DNA from: Burkholderia sp. Bp9142
GTDB lineage: Bacteria; Pseudomonadota; Gammaproteobacteria; Burkholderiales; Burkholderiaceae
NCBI RefSeq assembly: GCF_003853415.1
Contig: NZ_QTPP01000019.1
Span: forward strand, 62,001 to 126,000
Direction: 5' to 3'
Length of the DNA stretch: 64,000 bases
In this document: positions 18,373 to 26,891 of the stretch, piece after piece
Layout: each line of letters starts with the position of its first letter
How positions within the stretch are numbered: the first letter of the stretch is position 1
Notes under the pieces: generated by a model
Seen by the model: only the letters and a program-made list of their open reading frames with translations
The model's database searches: none
What the model was told of the DNA's origin: nothing
Made by a program: the position numbers and the translations under genes

Positions 18373-18417
18373 CCCGCCATTTCCCCCAAGGGGACTTCCT
18401 TCGGGGCGGATGGCGGG
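18373..18417. repeat. Hairpin between ltaE and the tnpB relic
   Basis: CCCGCCAT (18373-18380) is the exact inverse of ATGGCGGG (18410-18417), enclosing a smaller CCCC/GGGG-rich hairpin. It lies 21 bp upstream of the ltaE start and 55 bp before the tnpB relic. It could be the left-end hairpin of the IS200/IS605-type element or part of the ltaE leader; the sequence alone does not decide. Confidence 0.45.
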
Positions 18418-18471
18418 AAGGAAAGGAGTGCTGTCGACAGGCAGCTTCTTCCACGGGTTAGGATCACCGGC

Positions 18472-19211
18472 ATGATTCTTGTCTACCGCTACCGGGTGAG
18501 GTCGCTCAACGGACTGCTTTGCAAGCAGAGCCGTGCGGTGAACTATGTCTGGAACTTTTGCAACGATACGCAGAAGCACGCGCTCAAGTGGAGCAAGAAG
18601 TGGCCGACGGGATTCGATCTGAACATGCTGACGACGGGAGCAGCAAGGCGCTCGGTATCCACTCCGGCACGATCAACGCGACATGCGAGCAATACGCGAA
18701 GTCGCGCAGTCAGCACCGTCGGCCTTACCTGCGCTATCGCGGCAGGAAATCGCTGGGCTGGGTGCCGCTGAAGGGCCGAGACCTGAAGCGCGAGGGCGAC
18801 GCGTTTCGCTTCGCCAGCAACACTTTCCGCGTGTTCAACAGCCGCCCGCTTCCTGAAGGCAAGATCAAGGACGGCACCAACTTTGCGCAGGATGCGCGCG
18901 GCCATTGGTTCTTGAACATCGTGATCGAGATACCCGATATTCAGGCCCGACCGATCCGTTCCGGTGTCGGAATCGATCTCGGCGCTGATCACTTTACCCG
19001 GCACGACACGAGCAAAACTATCCAGCGCTTGCTGAAGCGCTTGAACGACCTCGGTTGCGAGGTTCAACCCGTTCTCGCTCCATAAGCGTTTCTTGCTAGA
19101 GAGTGGGTCTGTAGTGACTGTGGTGTCGTGCATGATCGCGACGTCAATGCTGCTTTGAACATTCTCCGATGCGGACGTGCATCGCCAGGTGTGGGAATCC
19201 TCCGCCTTTAG
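18472..19211 (+). pseudogene. TnpB (IS200/IS605-type OrfB) relic
   Basis: Remains of a TnpB RNA-guided nuclease gene. The N-terminus (VRSLNGLLCKQSRAVNYVWNFCNDTQ) is in one frame, then near 18635 the match moves to another frame (SSKALGIHSGTINATCEQYA...KSLGWVPLKGRD...FNSRPLPEGKIKDG). The RuvC strand GVGIDLG with its first catalytic Asp is kept near 18965, but most of the RuvC domain after it is gone and a stop follows at 19083-19085. The C-terminal zinc-finger half ([19 protein letters not shown]) is readable at 19110-19166. One frameshift plus an internal deletion of some hundreds of bases makes it non-functional. Confidence 0.85.
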
Positions 19212-19228
19212 GCGGAGGAGGACGTCAA
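19199..19228 (+). mobile_element. Right-end hairpin of the TnpB-type element
   Basis: CCTCCGCC-TTTA-GGCGGAGG (19199-19218) is a perfect 8-bp hairpin overlapping the tnpB stop codon, followed by AGGACGTCAA. This is the usual right end of IS605/IS1341-group elements and, in active ones, the 3' part of the omega (reRNA) scaffold; flanking DNA after about 19228 would have supplied the guide. No tnpA and no certain left end were found. Confidence 0.7.
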
Positions 19229-19671
19229 CTTCGTGCCCTGAGTAAACGCGGACCGGAACCGATGTGCCCGGCCCTGACGAAACGAGACTCAGAGTGTACG
19301 CAATTCGCGCAGCGCCTGCCGGTGGCCGGATGCGCGCCGCGGCGACCCGACGTCGGCCCGACCGGACGCCGGGCGACACCGCGGCGTGCGCCGACCTCGT
19401 TGCGCCGGCCGCATCGTTCGAATGACGCGACGCGCCATATTGCCGCACGTGCGGCAGGCCGCCACGCCGCGGCCGCATGCGGCGCGAGCCGCGTTCTTGA
19501 TACGAATCAACGATTTATCCCGAAATGGCGCGCGGCGGACTGGACATCTGCGACGAGTTGGCACATTTCGCGGCGCAACATCGCGATCCATACTCCCGCC
19601 AACCCCGACGCCCCACCGGCCGGGGTCCGCCGGCACCCGCCGGCGGGTATCGTCAGCCTCGGTCAACTCGT
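19229..19671. other. Long leader region upstream of cioA
   Basis: A 443-bp region without a credible gene. It holds the FNR/Anr-type palindrome at 19497-19510 and an AT-richer stretch just after it that probably contains the cioA promoter. The first half flanks the transposon right end and is GC-rich with no recognised feature. Confidence 0.5.
19497..19510. promoter_or_regulatory. FNR/Anr box upstream of cioA
   Basis: TTGATACGAATCAA matches the FNR/Anr consensus TTGAT-N4-ATCAA exactly. It lies 162 bp before the cioA start. Oxygen-responsive control of a bd-type oxidase by an FNR-like regulator is well known; whether it activates or represses here depends on the unmapped start site. Confidence 0.8.
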
Positions 19672-21093
19672 ATGAACTCCGCATTTTCGGCCCTCGATCT
19701 GGCCCGCCTGCAATTCGCGTTCACCGTCTCCTTTCACATCGTCTTCCCGGCGCTGAGCATCGGCCTCGCCAGCTTCATCGCCGTGCTCGAATATCGCTGG
19801 CTGAAGACCGGCAAGCCGTACTACAAGACACTCTGCCTGTTCTGGTCGAAGATCTTCGCGGTCGCGTTCGGGATGGGCGTCGTCTCCGGCGTCGTGATGA
19901 GCTATCAGTTCGGCACCAACTGGTCGGGCTTCTCGAGCTTCGCCGGCGCCGTCACCGGCCCGCTGCTGATGTACGAGGTGATGACCGCGTTCTTTCTCGA
20001 AGCCGGCTTCCTCGGCATCATGCTGTTCGGCTGGAATCGCGTCAGCCCGCGCGCGCACTTCGGCGCGACGCTGATGGTCGCGATCGGCACGCTGATCTCG
20101 ACGTTCTGGATCCTCGCGTCGAACAGCTGGATGCAGACGCCGCAGGGCTTCGAGATCGTCGACGGCCGCGTCGTGCCGACCAACTGGTTCGCGATCATCT
20201 TCAACCCGTCGTTCCCGTACCGCCTGTTCCACATGGCGATCGCCGCGTTCATCGTCGCCGCGCTGGTCGTCGCCGCGACGGGCGCATGGCACCTGCTGAA
20301 GGGCCGCCGCGACAAGGGCGTGAAGAAGATGTTCTCGATGGCGCTGTGGCTGCTGCTGGTGCTCGCGCCGCTGCAGGCCGTGATCGGCGACCAGCACGGC
20401 ATCAACACGCTGAAGCACCAGCCCGCGAAGATCGCCGCGATCGAAGGGCTGTGGGAAACCGAGAAGGGCGGCACCCCGCTCAACCTGTTCGGCATTCCGG
20501 ACATGCAGGCCGAAACGACCCGCTACGCGGTGAAGGTGCCGCACCTCGGCAGCCTGATCCTCACGCACAGCTGGGACGGCGAGATCCGCGGGCTGAAGGA
20601 CTTCCCGCCGGAAGACCGCCCGAACTCGACGGTCGTGTTCTGGAGCTTCCGGATCATGGTCGGCCTCGGCTTCGCGATGATCGGCCTCGCCGCGCTCGCG
20701 TGGTTCCTTCGCCGCCGCGGCAGCCTGTATGAATCGAAGTGGTTCCAGCGCTTCGCGCTCGTGATGGGCCCGACCGGCTTCGTGTCGCTGCTCGCGGGCT
20801 GGGTGACGACCGAAGCGGGCCGCCAGCCGTGGGTCGTGTATGGCGTGATGCGCACCGCGCAGGCCGTGTCGCCGCTGTCGGTGCAGCAGGTCAGCCTGTC
20901 GATGATGACGTTCGTGATCGTGTATTTCCTCGTGTTCGGCACCGGCGTGTACTACATGCTGAAGCTGATGAAGGCCGGCCCCGCGCTGCCCGACGTCAGG
21001 CACGACGCGCAACACGACACGCCCGACACACGCCCCGATCACACCGCGCGCCGCCCGATGTCCGCCGTCGACGACCTGATCGAGACCGTCTGA
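19672..21093 (+). CDS. cioA: bd-type quinol oxidase subunit I, CIO type
   Basis: A 473-residue subunit I of a cytochrome bd quinol oxidase, an inner-membrane enzyme that reduces O2 to water without pumping protons. LQFAFTVSFHIVFPALSIGLA holds the haem-ligand His near residue 22; FGMGVVSGVVMSYQFGTNW, QHGINTLKHQPAKIAAIEG and GWVTTEAGRQPW are conserved blocks. The Q-loop is short, as in cyanide-insensitive oxidases, so cioA is preferred to cydA. cioB follows after 29 bp and a DUF2474 gene overlaps cioB. A perfect FNR/Anr box lies upstream. Confidence 0.92.
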   Translation: MNSAFSALDLARLQFAFTVSFHIVFPALSIGLASFIAVLEYRWLKTGKPYYKTLCLFWSKIFAVAFGMGVVSGVVMSYQFGTNWSGFSSFAGAVTGPLLMYEVMTAFFLEAGFLGIMLFGWNRVSPRAHFGATLMVAIGTLISTFWILASNSWMQTPQGFEIVDGRVVPTNWFAIIFNPSFPYRLFHMAIAAFIVAALVVAATGAWHLLKGRRDKGVKKMFSMALWLLLVLAPLQAVIGDQHGINTLKHQPAKIAAIEGLWETEKGGTPLNLFGIPDMQAETTRYAVKVPHLGSLILTHSWDGEIRGLKDFPPEDRPNSTVVFWSFRIMVGLGFAMIGLAALAWFLRRRGSLYESKWFQRFALVMGPTGFVSLLAGWVTTEAGRQPWVVYGVMRTAQAVSPLSVQQVSLSMMTFVIVYFLVFGTGVYYMLKLMKAGPALPDVRHDAQHDTPDTRPDHTARRPMSAVDDLIETV

Positions 21094-21122
21094 GCCCACC
21101 CATTTCGCAAACGAGAAAACCT

Positions 21123-22130
21123 ATGGACGTCACCGTAATCTGGGCCGCGATCATCGCATTGGGGCTCTTCATGTACGTCGTGCTCGACGGCTTCGACCTC
21201 GGCATCGGCATCGTCTTCCCGTTCTTCCCGGACGAGAAGGAACGCGACCTGATGATGAACACCGTCGCGCCCGTGTGGGACGGCAACGAGACGTGGCTCG
21301 TGCTCGGCGGCGCCGGGCTGTTCGCGGTGTTCCCGATCGTCTATTCGACGGTATTGTCGGCACTGTACCTGCCGCTGATCTTCATGCTGGTGTGCCTGAT
21401 CTTCCGCGGCGTGTCGTTCGAGATCCGCGCGAAGGCGCGGCGCACGAAGCAGCTGTGGGATCTCGCGTTCATCGGCGGTTCGGCCGGCGCGACGCTGTTC
21501 CAGGGGATCGCGCTCGGCGCGTTCCTGCAGGGCATCAACGTGAAGGACGGCGTGTTCGCGGGCGACGCATTCGACTGGCTCACGCCGTTCAGCCTGCTGA
21601 CGGGCCTCGGCCTGATCGTGACCTATGCGCTGCTCGGCTGCTGCTGGCTCGTCGCGAAGACGGAAGGCGACCTGCAGCGCCGCCTGCATCGCGTCGTGTG
21701 GCCGCTGACGGTCGTGCTGCTCGGCTTCATCGCCGTCGTCAGCCTGTGGACGCCGCTGCAGGATCCGGCCATCGCGCAGCGCTGGTTCGATTCGGGGCTG
21801 TTCTGGCGCCTGCTGCCGGTGCCGTTCCTGGTGGCCGGGTGCGCGGTGTGGATGCATCGCGCGGTGCGCGACCGCCACGACATGACGCCGTTCATGCTCG
21901 CGCTGGCGCTCGTGCTGCTCGGCTACGTCGGCCTGCTCGTCACGATGTTCCCGTACGCGATTCCGCAGACCATGACGATCTGGGAAGCGGCGGCGCCGCG
22001 TTCGAGCCAGACCTTCACGCTGGTCGGCGCAGCGGTTATCCTGCCGATCATCATCGCCTACACGACGATGGGTTACTGGGTATTCCGAGGCAAGGTGCGC
22101 CATGAAGACCAGCATTACTACCACCACTGA
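21123..22130 (+). CDS. cioB: bd-type quinol oxidase subunit II
   Basis: A 335-residue membrane subunit II. It shows the family start IWAAIIALGLFMYVVLDGFDLGIGIVFPF, the block WDGNETWLVLGGAGLFAVFP and the segment RGVSFEIRAKARR, with about eight hydrophobic helices. It pairs with CioA to form the oxidase core. The last 29 bp overlap the start of the small DUF2474 gene, so all three are one transcription unit. Confidence 0.93.
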   Translation: MDVTVIWAAIIALGLFMYVVLDGFDLGIGIVFPFFPDEKERDLMMNTVAPVWDGNETWLVLGGAGLFAVFPIVYSTVLSALYLPLIFMLVCLIFRGVSFEIRAKARRTKQLWDLAFIGGSAGATLFQGIALGAFLQGINVKDGVFAGDAFDWLTPFSLLTGLGLIVTYALLGCCWLVAKTEGDLQRRLHRVVWPLTVVLLGFIAVVSLWTPLQDPAIAQRWFDSGLFWRLLPVPFLVAGCAVWMHRAVRDRHDMTPFMLALALVLLGYVGLLVTMFPYAIPQTMTIWEAAAPRSSQTFTLVGAAVILPIIIAYTTMGYWVFRGKVRHEDQHYYHH

Positions 22131-22281
22131 TTCCGCCGCTCGCCAGCCCGACGCGCCGCGGCCGCGGATGCGCGGCTGGATGTGGTTCGTCATCCTGTGG
22201 GCAGGCGGCGTGCTCGGCGCCGTCACGCTCGGCTATGCGTTCAAGATCTTCATGAACCTGACGCTGTTTGCGGTGAAGTAG
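22102..22281 (+). CDS. DUF2474-type small subunit of the bd oxidase
   Basis: A 59-residue protein starting inside cioB (ATG at 22102, stop TAG at 22279-22281). It has a polar N-terminus and one transmembrane helix (GWMWFVILWAGGVLGAVTL, about 25-43), as in DUF2474 proteins that follow cioAB and are thought to correspond to the CydX-like single-helix subunit. Location and topology support the call; the primary match is by eye only. Confidence 0.75.
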   Translation: MKTSITTTTDSAARQPDAPRPRMRGWMWFVILWAGGVLGAVTLGYAFKIFMNLTLFAVK

Positions 22282-22371
22282 GCCGGGCGACTCACCGGCC
22301 CCCCTCTCCGGACGCATCGCGCATCTGTCGATCGACCGACGGATGCGCCGCTCCCGCCACCACGGCAGGCG

Positions 22372-22659
22372 TTATTGCGGCGCGCGCCGCACGACGCCGA
22401 GCTTCAATCCCAGCATGCCGAATATGCGGTTCATCGTCTGGACGGTTCCGTCGCTGCGACCCTGTTCGATATCCTGAATCGTCTTCGTCGATACGCCGGC
22501 GAGCTTGGCCATTTCGGCGCTCGTCAGCCGCATCGTCTTCTTCAGATGACGCACCGACTCGTGCAACGGCCATTCCGGATGCGCAAGAACGTCGTCGATC
22601 GCCTGGCGCCGCAGCGCGAGCTGTTCGGGAAGCGACATCGCGTTGTAGCGTTTGTCCAT
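22372..22659 (-). CDS. hipB: HipB-like antitoxin / XRE-family HTH protein
   Basis: A 95-residue protein whose C-terminal half is an HTH_3 domain: MRLTSAEMAKLAGVSTKTIQDIEQGRSDGTVQTMNRIFGMLGLKLGVV. The N-terminal half (about 1-38) is a helical extension not seen in short HipB proteins. It begins 15 bp after the hipA stop on the same strand, so the toxin gene comes first here. It should neutralise HipA and repress the operon through the palindrome upstream of hipA. Confidence 0.83.
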   Translation of the reverse strand: MDKRYNAMSLPEQLALRRQAIDDVLAHPEWPLHESVRHLKKTMRLTSAEMAKLAGVSTKTIQDIEQGRSDGTVQTMNRIFGMLGLKLGVVRRAPQ

Positions 22660-22674
22660 GGTGTCGCGTCCTCG

Positions 22675-23982
22675 CTAACGCAGCCTGTCGAGCTCGCGAG
22701 CAAGCCGCTCGAGACCGGGTTTCAGAAAGGCATGCACGTCGTGTTCCAGACCGAGATCGACACCGTAATCGGCGATGACCTGCAAATGCGGCGCCATTGC
22801 GCGCAGACGCGTCTGCAACGCGTGACGATCCAGCGCAACGTGCGTCTCCCCCGCCTGCGGTTCGCTTGACCGGACAACAGCGTCGAGCACCCGCGCCCAG
22901 TCAGGCCGGCCATCGTCATTTCCTTCCCAACGGATGCGGCGCGCAATGCCGTCCGGATGAAGATACATCGGCGCGAAATCGTATAGCGGCGTCAAGGCGA
23001 TGCGTCCGTCGAAGTCTCGTTGCAGTGCCGTGTTTCGCGCATGATTGTCCTTGTTGCCAAGCGCAAGGTTCGCCACATCGCGACACAGATACTCGGCCAC
23101 CTCGGTCTGGGGATCCGTGCATCGACGCACGAGATGACGACACACCTCGTCGTGACTCGGCACGACGCCGAAGCCTGCGTTGCCGGTCAACGAAGCGATG
23201 CTTTCCTGCCCGAACCGAACGACGCTCCCGCCGCTGCGCGCGCGATCGAACCGCGGGATGAACAACGACCGATCCCGCAGCATCAGTGACGCATGCACGC
23301 GCAAGCCAAGGCGCTGAGCCAATGCCATGTATGGCGCTTCGTGCCGCAGGATCCGGGCAAGACGTTCGTTCGTGCCACGTCCGAACTTGACGATGTAATG
23401 CTCGACCGCGCGCTCGTCGGGCAGCGTGTGATCGAGATAGAGCAGCCCGTCGTCGGCGCGCGTCAGCAACAGCTTCGGCCATTCGCCCTGCACCCCTGCG
23501 ACGAAAAATCCGTGTTCGGCGAGATATTCGCTGAATGCGTCGCCGCGTGCAGCAACATCGTCGTCCGTAAATCCTTGCTGCGGCCCTCCGCGCTCGGCGA
23601 GCCACTGCGCGGCTTCCTTGACCCGCAAATTGCCGATCGAGTTTCCGGCACCCGCGAGCAGCAACGTCCAGTCGGCGCGCTCCTCGGCCGTTTCGGGGAG
23701 TTCGAGGTGGCGCAACAGTTCCTGGCGCCCGAACCCTTGCGGCAGCAAATCGATCAGGAACACCGGCCAATGAGGCGTGACCAGCGGCTCGAGGTCGACC
23801 GGAAAGGTGCACGACATCGCGCGCGCGTCGCGAGCGGACTGATGACGGACGATCCATTCGACGTCATAGCCCGTATACGCGTGCGCGCGCCATCCTTCGT
23901 CCGGTTCGCCGAACAGGGTGACGCCGCCGACGTCATGCCAGATTCCGTCGGCGTGAAGCTGGATCGTGCAGGAAGCCATCAT
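22675..23982 (-). CDS. hipA: HipA-family serine/threonine kinase toxin
   Basis: A 435-residue HipA-like kinase. The catalytic core is intact: ALGNKDNHARN (about 312-322) carries the catalytic Asp and Asn, and YDFAPMY the metal-binding Asp. The ATP loop reads FFVAGVQGEWPKLLL; aligned by eye with E. coli HipA it lacks the autophosphorylated Ser and is slightly longer. HipA kinases phosphorylate a tRNA synthetase and induce dormancy; the target here is unknown. Two consecutive ATGs (23982, 23979) open the frame. The gene precedes hipB, opposite to the E. coli order. Confidence 0.85.
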   Translation of the reverse strand: MMASCTIQLHADGIWHDVGGVTLFGEPDEGWRAHAYTGYDVEWIVRHQSARDARAMSCTFPVDLEPLVTPHWPVFLIDLLPQGFGRQELLRHLELPETAEERADWTLLLAGAGNSIGNLRVKEAAQWLAERGGPQQGFTDDDVAARGDAFSEYLAEHGFFVAGVQGEWPKLLLTRADDGLLYLDHTLPDERAVEHYIVKFGRGTNERLARILRHEAPYMALAQRLGLRVHASLMLRDRSLFIPRFDRARSGGSVVRFGQESIASLTGNAGFGVVPSHDEVCRHLVRRCTDPQTEVAEYLCRDVANLALGNKDNHARNTALQRDFDGRIALTPLYDFAPMYLHPDGIARRIRWEGNDDGRPDWARVLDAVVRSSEPQAGETHVALDRHALQTRLRAMAPHLQVIADYGVDLGLEHDVHAFLKPGLERLARELDRLR

Positions 23983-23988
23983 TTTGGT

Positions 23989-24040
23989 AGAAATCTATAC
24001 AAATTAAGCCACTGAGTGTCAGTGAATTATATAAATTTCT
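23989..24040. promoter_or_regulatory. AT-rich palindromic promoter/operator of hipAB
   Basis: An AT-rich block in very GC-rich surroundings. AGAAATCTATAC...CCACTG on the left is mirrored by CAGTG...TATAAATTTCT on the right, centred on AGTGT at 24015-24019, with a gap in one arm. It starts 7 bp upstream of the hipA ATG and is the obvious candidate for HipB (or HipAB) autoregulation. Confidence 0.65.
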
Positions 24041-24085
24041 GCCGAAATGAAAATCACGCCGTGGAGTCGGCGCGGTGAGCCCCGC

Positions 24086-24280
24086 CTACCGCCGGTCGCG
24101 CAGCGCCGCCTCGATCTTCCGATCGGTCTTGTACTGGCTCAGCGCATACACCGACCAGATCGCAGCAGGCAGCCAGCCGATGATCGTGATTTGCAGGATC
24201 AGGCAGATGATGCCGGCGATCGGGCGGCCGATCGTGAAGAACTGGAACCACGGCAACAGCAGGGCAAGCAAAAGGCGCAT
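24086..24280 (-). CDS. Pmp3/YqaE-like small membrane protein
   Basis: A 64-residue protein with two transmembrane helices (about 1-24 and 27-46) and a charged tail. LLPWFQFFTIGRPIAGIICLILQITIIGWLPAAIWSVYAL fits the UPF0057/Pmp3 stress-membrane family. AGAGGA precedes the ATG. Family members affect membrane potential and salt tolerance in yeast; the bacterial role is unclear. It is not obviously linked to its neighbours. Confidence 0.75.
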   Translation of the reverse strand: MRLLLALLLPWFQFFTIGRPIAGIICLILQITIIGWLPAAIWSVYALSQYKTDRKIEAALRDRR

Positions 24281-24409
24281 CGGGAATCCTCTGGAGGCAT
24301 CGTTGAACGGTCGTGCGCAGCCAATATGGCGGGTCGCGCGCTCCGTTTCAAGCCCGGCGCCGCCACGTGCGTGCGGACACGGCCGGCCTTCGATCGCGCG
24401 GGACGCGGC

Positions 24410-24865
24410 CTACGCCGATTCGGCGAGCCACCGCGCGACTCGCGCGACGAGCGGATCCGCTTCGTCGAAGCACTCGACGCCCGCCACCTGCGGCGCGTCG
24501 CAAATCGTGAACACCGGCTTGCCCCATTGCAGCCCGAGCGCGATCTCGGACAGCGTGCCGAGCCCGCCGCCCACCGCGACCAGGCACAGCGACGCGCGCG
24601 CGACCAGCGCGTTGCGCGTGATGCCGAGCCCGGTCGGCAGCGCGACGCTCAGATACGGATTCGCGTGCGTAGCATCGTCTTCCGGCAACAGCCCGATCAC
24701 GCACCCGCCGGCCGCCTGCGCGCCGCGCGCGGCCGCCTCCATCACGCCCTGCTTGCCGCCGCCGACGATGGCGACGCCCGTCGCCGCGAGCGCCTGTGCG
24801 ACCCGCTCCGCGACCCGCATCTGCTCGCCGGTCGCGTCGCGCGGGCCGATCAAACCGACCGGCAT
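24410..24865 (-). CDS. LOG/SLOG-family Rossmann protein (TIGR00725-like)
   Basis: A 151-residue nucleotide-binding-fold protein. MPVGLIGPRDATGEQ opens the domain; GVAIVGGGKQGVMEAAARGAQAAGG and VAVGGGLGTLSEIALGLQWGKPV are the GGG and GGxGTxxE motifs of the SLOG/lysine-decarboxylase-like family. Some members are cytokinin-activating phosphoribohydrolases, but this subgroup is uncharacterised. The start is uncertain: the frame is open to a TTG at 24976 that overlaps the ABC permease gene by 41 bp, and no clear ribosome site decides. Confidence 0.75.
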   Translation of the reverse strand: MPVGLIGPRDATGEQMRVAERVAQALAATGVAIVGGGKQGVMEAAARGAQAAGGCVIGLLPEDDATHANPYLSVALPTGLGITRNALVARASLCLVAVGGGLGTLSEIALGLQWGKPVFTICDAPQVAGVECFDEADPLVARVARWLAESA

Positions 24866-24935
24866 GCGATGCCGCCGTGCGCCGCGCTGCCGCTGCGCGA
24901 GTTGCGCGAGCGCGTCGCGCGCCGCTTCCGACCAC

Positions 24936-25766
24936 TCAATGACGTCGTTGCCGAACAAGGCCTTCCCCCAATGCAAGAACGCAGGTGCAGATCGCCGTCA
25001 GCACGATCGACAGCACGGCCGCCTGCGAGAAATCGGTTTGCCCGTCCGACAGCTTCAGATACATCAGCAGCGGCAGGATGTTGATCTGCGTGCCGGCCAG
25101 CGCGAGCGCCGTGCCGTAGGTGCCGAGCGCGATCGCCGTGACGAGGCACCATGCGGACGCGACCGACGGCCACAGTTCGCGCCACGCGACGTCGAGCCAC
25201 GCGCGCCACGGCCGCGCGCCGAGCGTCAGCGCCGCCTCGAGCGGCCGCCGGTCGAGATTCGCGAGCGCCGGATAGATCATCAGCGCGACCCGCGGAATCA
25301 GGTAATACGCATAGGCGACCGCCAGCCCCGGCATCGTGTAGATCGCGCCGCCGAGCACGTTCGGGTCCGCGCCCAGCGACGCCGCCAGCGTCGTGACGAA
25401 GCCGGCGCGGCCGAACGCGAGGATGAAGCCGTACGCGATCACCAGCCCGGAGAACGCGAGCGGCACGCCGAGCAGCGCGAGCGTCCAGTGGCGACGGGCG
25501 GGCGACTGCCCGGCCAGCGCGAACGCGACCGGCACGCCCACGCCGACCGACAGCGTGCCGGCGCCGACCGCCAGCGCCAGCGACCGCGCGATCGCATCGG
25601 CGACGAGCGGGTCGCGCAGCACCGCGCCGAATGCGCGGCCGCCGTCCGTGAACGCCGAGCCGACGAGCGCGGCGAGCGGCAGCACGAAGCACACCGCCAG
25701 CAAACCCGCCGCCGGGGCCGCGCCGAAGCGGCGCAGCGCGCCGCGTTCCGCGAGGGAGGTCTGCAT
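24936..25766 (-). CDS. ABC transporter permease
   Basis: A 276-residue inner-membrane permease with about six helices. The cytoplasmic EAA loop is visible as LEAALTLGARPWRAWLDVAWRELWPSV. It is the last gene of the ABC operon, 10 bp after the binding-protein gene. Together with the first permease (27943-28794) it would form the heterodimeric channel of a PotBC/ThiP-like importer. Confidence 0.87.
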   Translation of the reverse strand: MQTSLAERGALRRFGAAPAAGLLAVCFVLPLAALVGSAFTDGGRAFGAVLRDPLVADAIARSLALAVGAGTLSVGVGVPVAFALAGQSPARRHWTLALLGVPLAFSGLVIAYGFILAFGRAGFVTTLAASLGADPNVLGGAIYTMPGLAVAYAYYLIPRVALMIYPALANLDRRPLEAALTLGARPWRAWLDVAWRELWPSVASAWCLVTAIALGTYGTALALAGTQINILPLLMYLKLSDGQTDFSQAAVLSIVLTAICTCVLALGEGLVRQRRH

Positions 25767-25776
25767 CGCGCGCCCC

Positions 25777-26865
25777 TTAGTTGCCGAGCGTCGCCTGCGA
25801 CCAGAGCTGGTCGACCTCGGCCTTGCGCGTCGCCGCCTTCGCCACGTCGAGCGGGCGCACCTGCGGCGCCTTCGGCAGCTTCGCCGCGACGTCCGGCGCG
25901 ACCGGCGTGCCGGGCACGGCCGGCCGCACGAAGCCCTGCGCGAACAGTGCCTGCCCGACGTCGCTCATCACCAGGTTGAGCCAGAGCTGCGCGGCGGACG
26001 GGTTCGGGCCGTTCTTCACGAGGCTCATCGCATACGGCGCCGACACGCTGCCGTCCTGCGGAATCACGACGTCGGCCGCATCGCCCATGCCGTCGACGTA
26101 TTTCGCCTTCAGGCCGTCGTTCTCATAGCCGATCAGGATCGGAATCTCGCCCTTCACGAACTTCGCATACGGCGTCGTGCCCTCGACGCGCAGCACGTTG
26201 CCCGCGCTCTTGAGCTTGCCGAAGAATTCCGCGCCCGGTTTCGGATTCTCGACGCTGCCGCCATTCGCATACGCGGCCGCGAACACGGCGACCTGCCCCT
26301 GCCCGGTCGAACGCGGGTCGAGATAGACCACGGCGTTGCGATACTCCGGCTTCAGCAGGTCGGACCAGCGCTGCGGCACGTTCTTCACGAGCTTGCGGTT
26401 GACGAGGAACGCGATGTTCAGCGAGTGCACCGCGAACCAGCGGCCGTCCGTCGAGCGGAACACGTTGGGCAGCTTGTCGAAGTTGACCGGCTTGAACGGC
26501 GCGACGACGTCCTTGCTCTCGGCATCGAGCGCCGACGCGGCGAAGTAGTACGCGGTATCGGCCTGCGGACGGCGGCGCGACTTGTCGAGCGCGACCACGG
26601 TCGCGGCCGAGCCGATGTCGTTGTAGGTGAGCTCGACCTTCGGATAGCGCTTGCGGAACTCGGCGAACAGCGCCTTCCAGTTCGCCCATTCGGGGCCCGT
26701 GTCGAACGACACGACGAGCCCTTCGTCGGCGGCCTTCGCATACAGCGCGTCCTCGCCCGGATACAGCGGCGCGGCATGCGCCGGCGCGGCAGCCAGCGCC
26801 GCGAGCGCGCACAGCGCCAGCACGCCGGCACGCAGGGTCTTCACAAGGGGTTGGCCTGCAAGCAT
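25777..26865 (-). CDS. ABC transporter substrate-binding protein
   Basis: A 362-residue periplasmic binding protein with a Sec signal peptide ending at about AAAPAHA. The mature part starts LYPGEDALYAKAADEGLVVSFDTGPEWANWKALFAEF and contains IPQDGSVSAPYAMSLVKNGPN, the pattern of the Fe3+/polyamine/aminoethylphosphonate group (SBP_bac_6/8). Nothing identifies the ligand: no Tyr pair typical of ferric-binding proteins is obvious. GGAGATTTCCG precedes the ATG. It lies between the ATPase and second permease genes. Confidence 0.86.
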   Translation of the reverse strand: MLAGQPLVKTLRAGVLALCALAALAAAPAHAAPLYPGEDALYAKAADEGLVVSFDTGPEWANWKALFAEFRKRYPKVELTYNDIGSAATVVALDKSRRRPQADTAYYFAASALDAESKDVVAPFKPVNFDKLPNVFRSTDGRWFAVHSLNIAFLVNRKLVKNVPQRWSDLLKPEYRNAVVYLDPRSTGQGQVAVFAAAYANGGSVENPKPGAEFFGKLKSAGNVLRVEGTTPYAKFVKGEIPILIGYENDGLKAKYVDGMGDAADVVIPQDGSVSAPYAMSLVKNGPNPSAAQLWLNLVMSDVGQALFAQGFVRPAVPGTPVAPDVAAKLPKAPQVRPLDVAKAATRKAEVDQLWSQATLGN

Positions 26866-26891
26866 CGGAAATCTCCGTTGAATGAAAGGGG

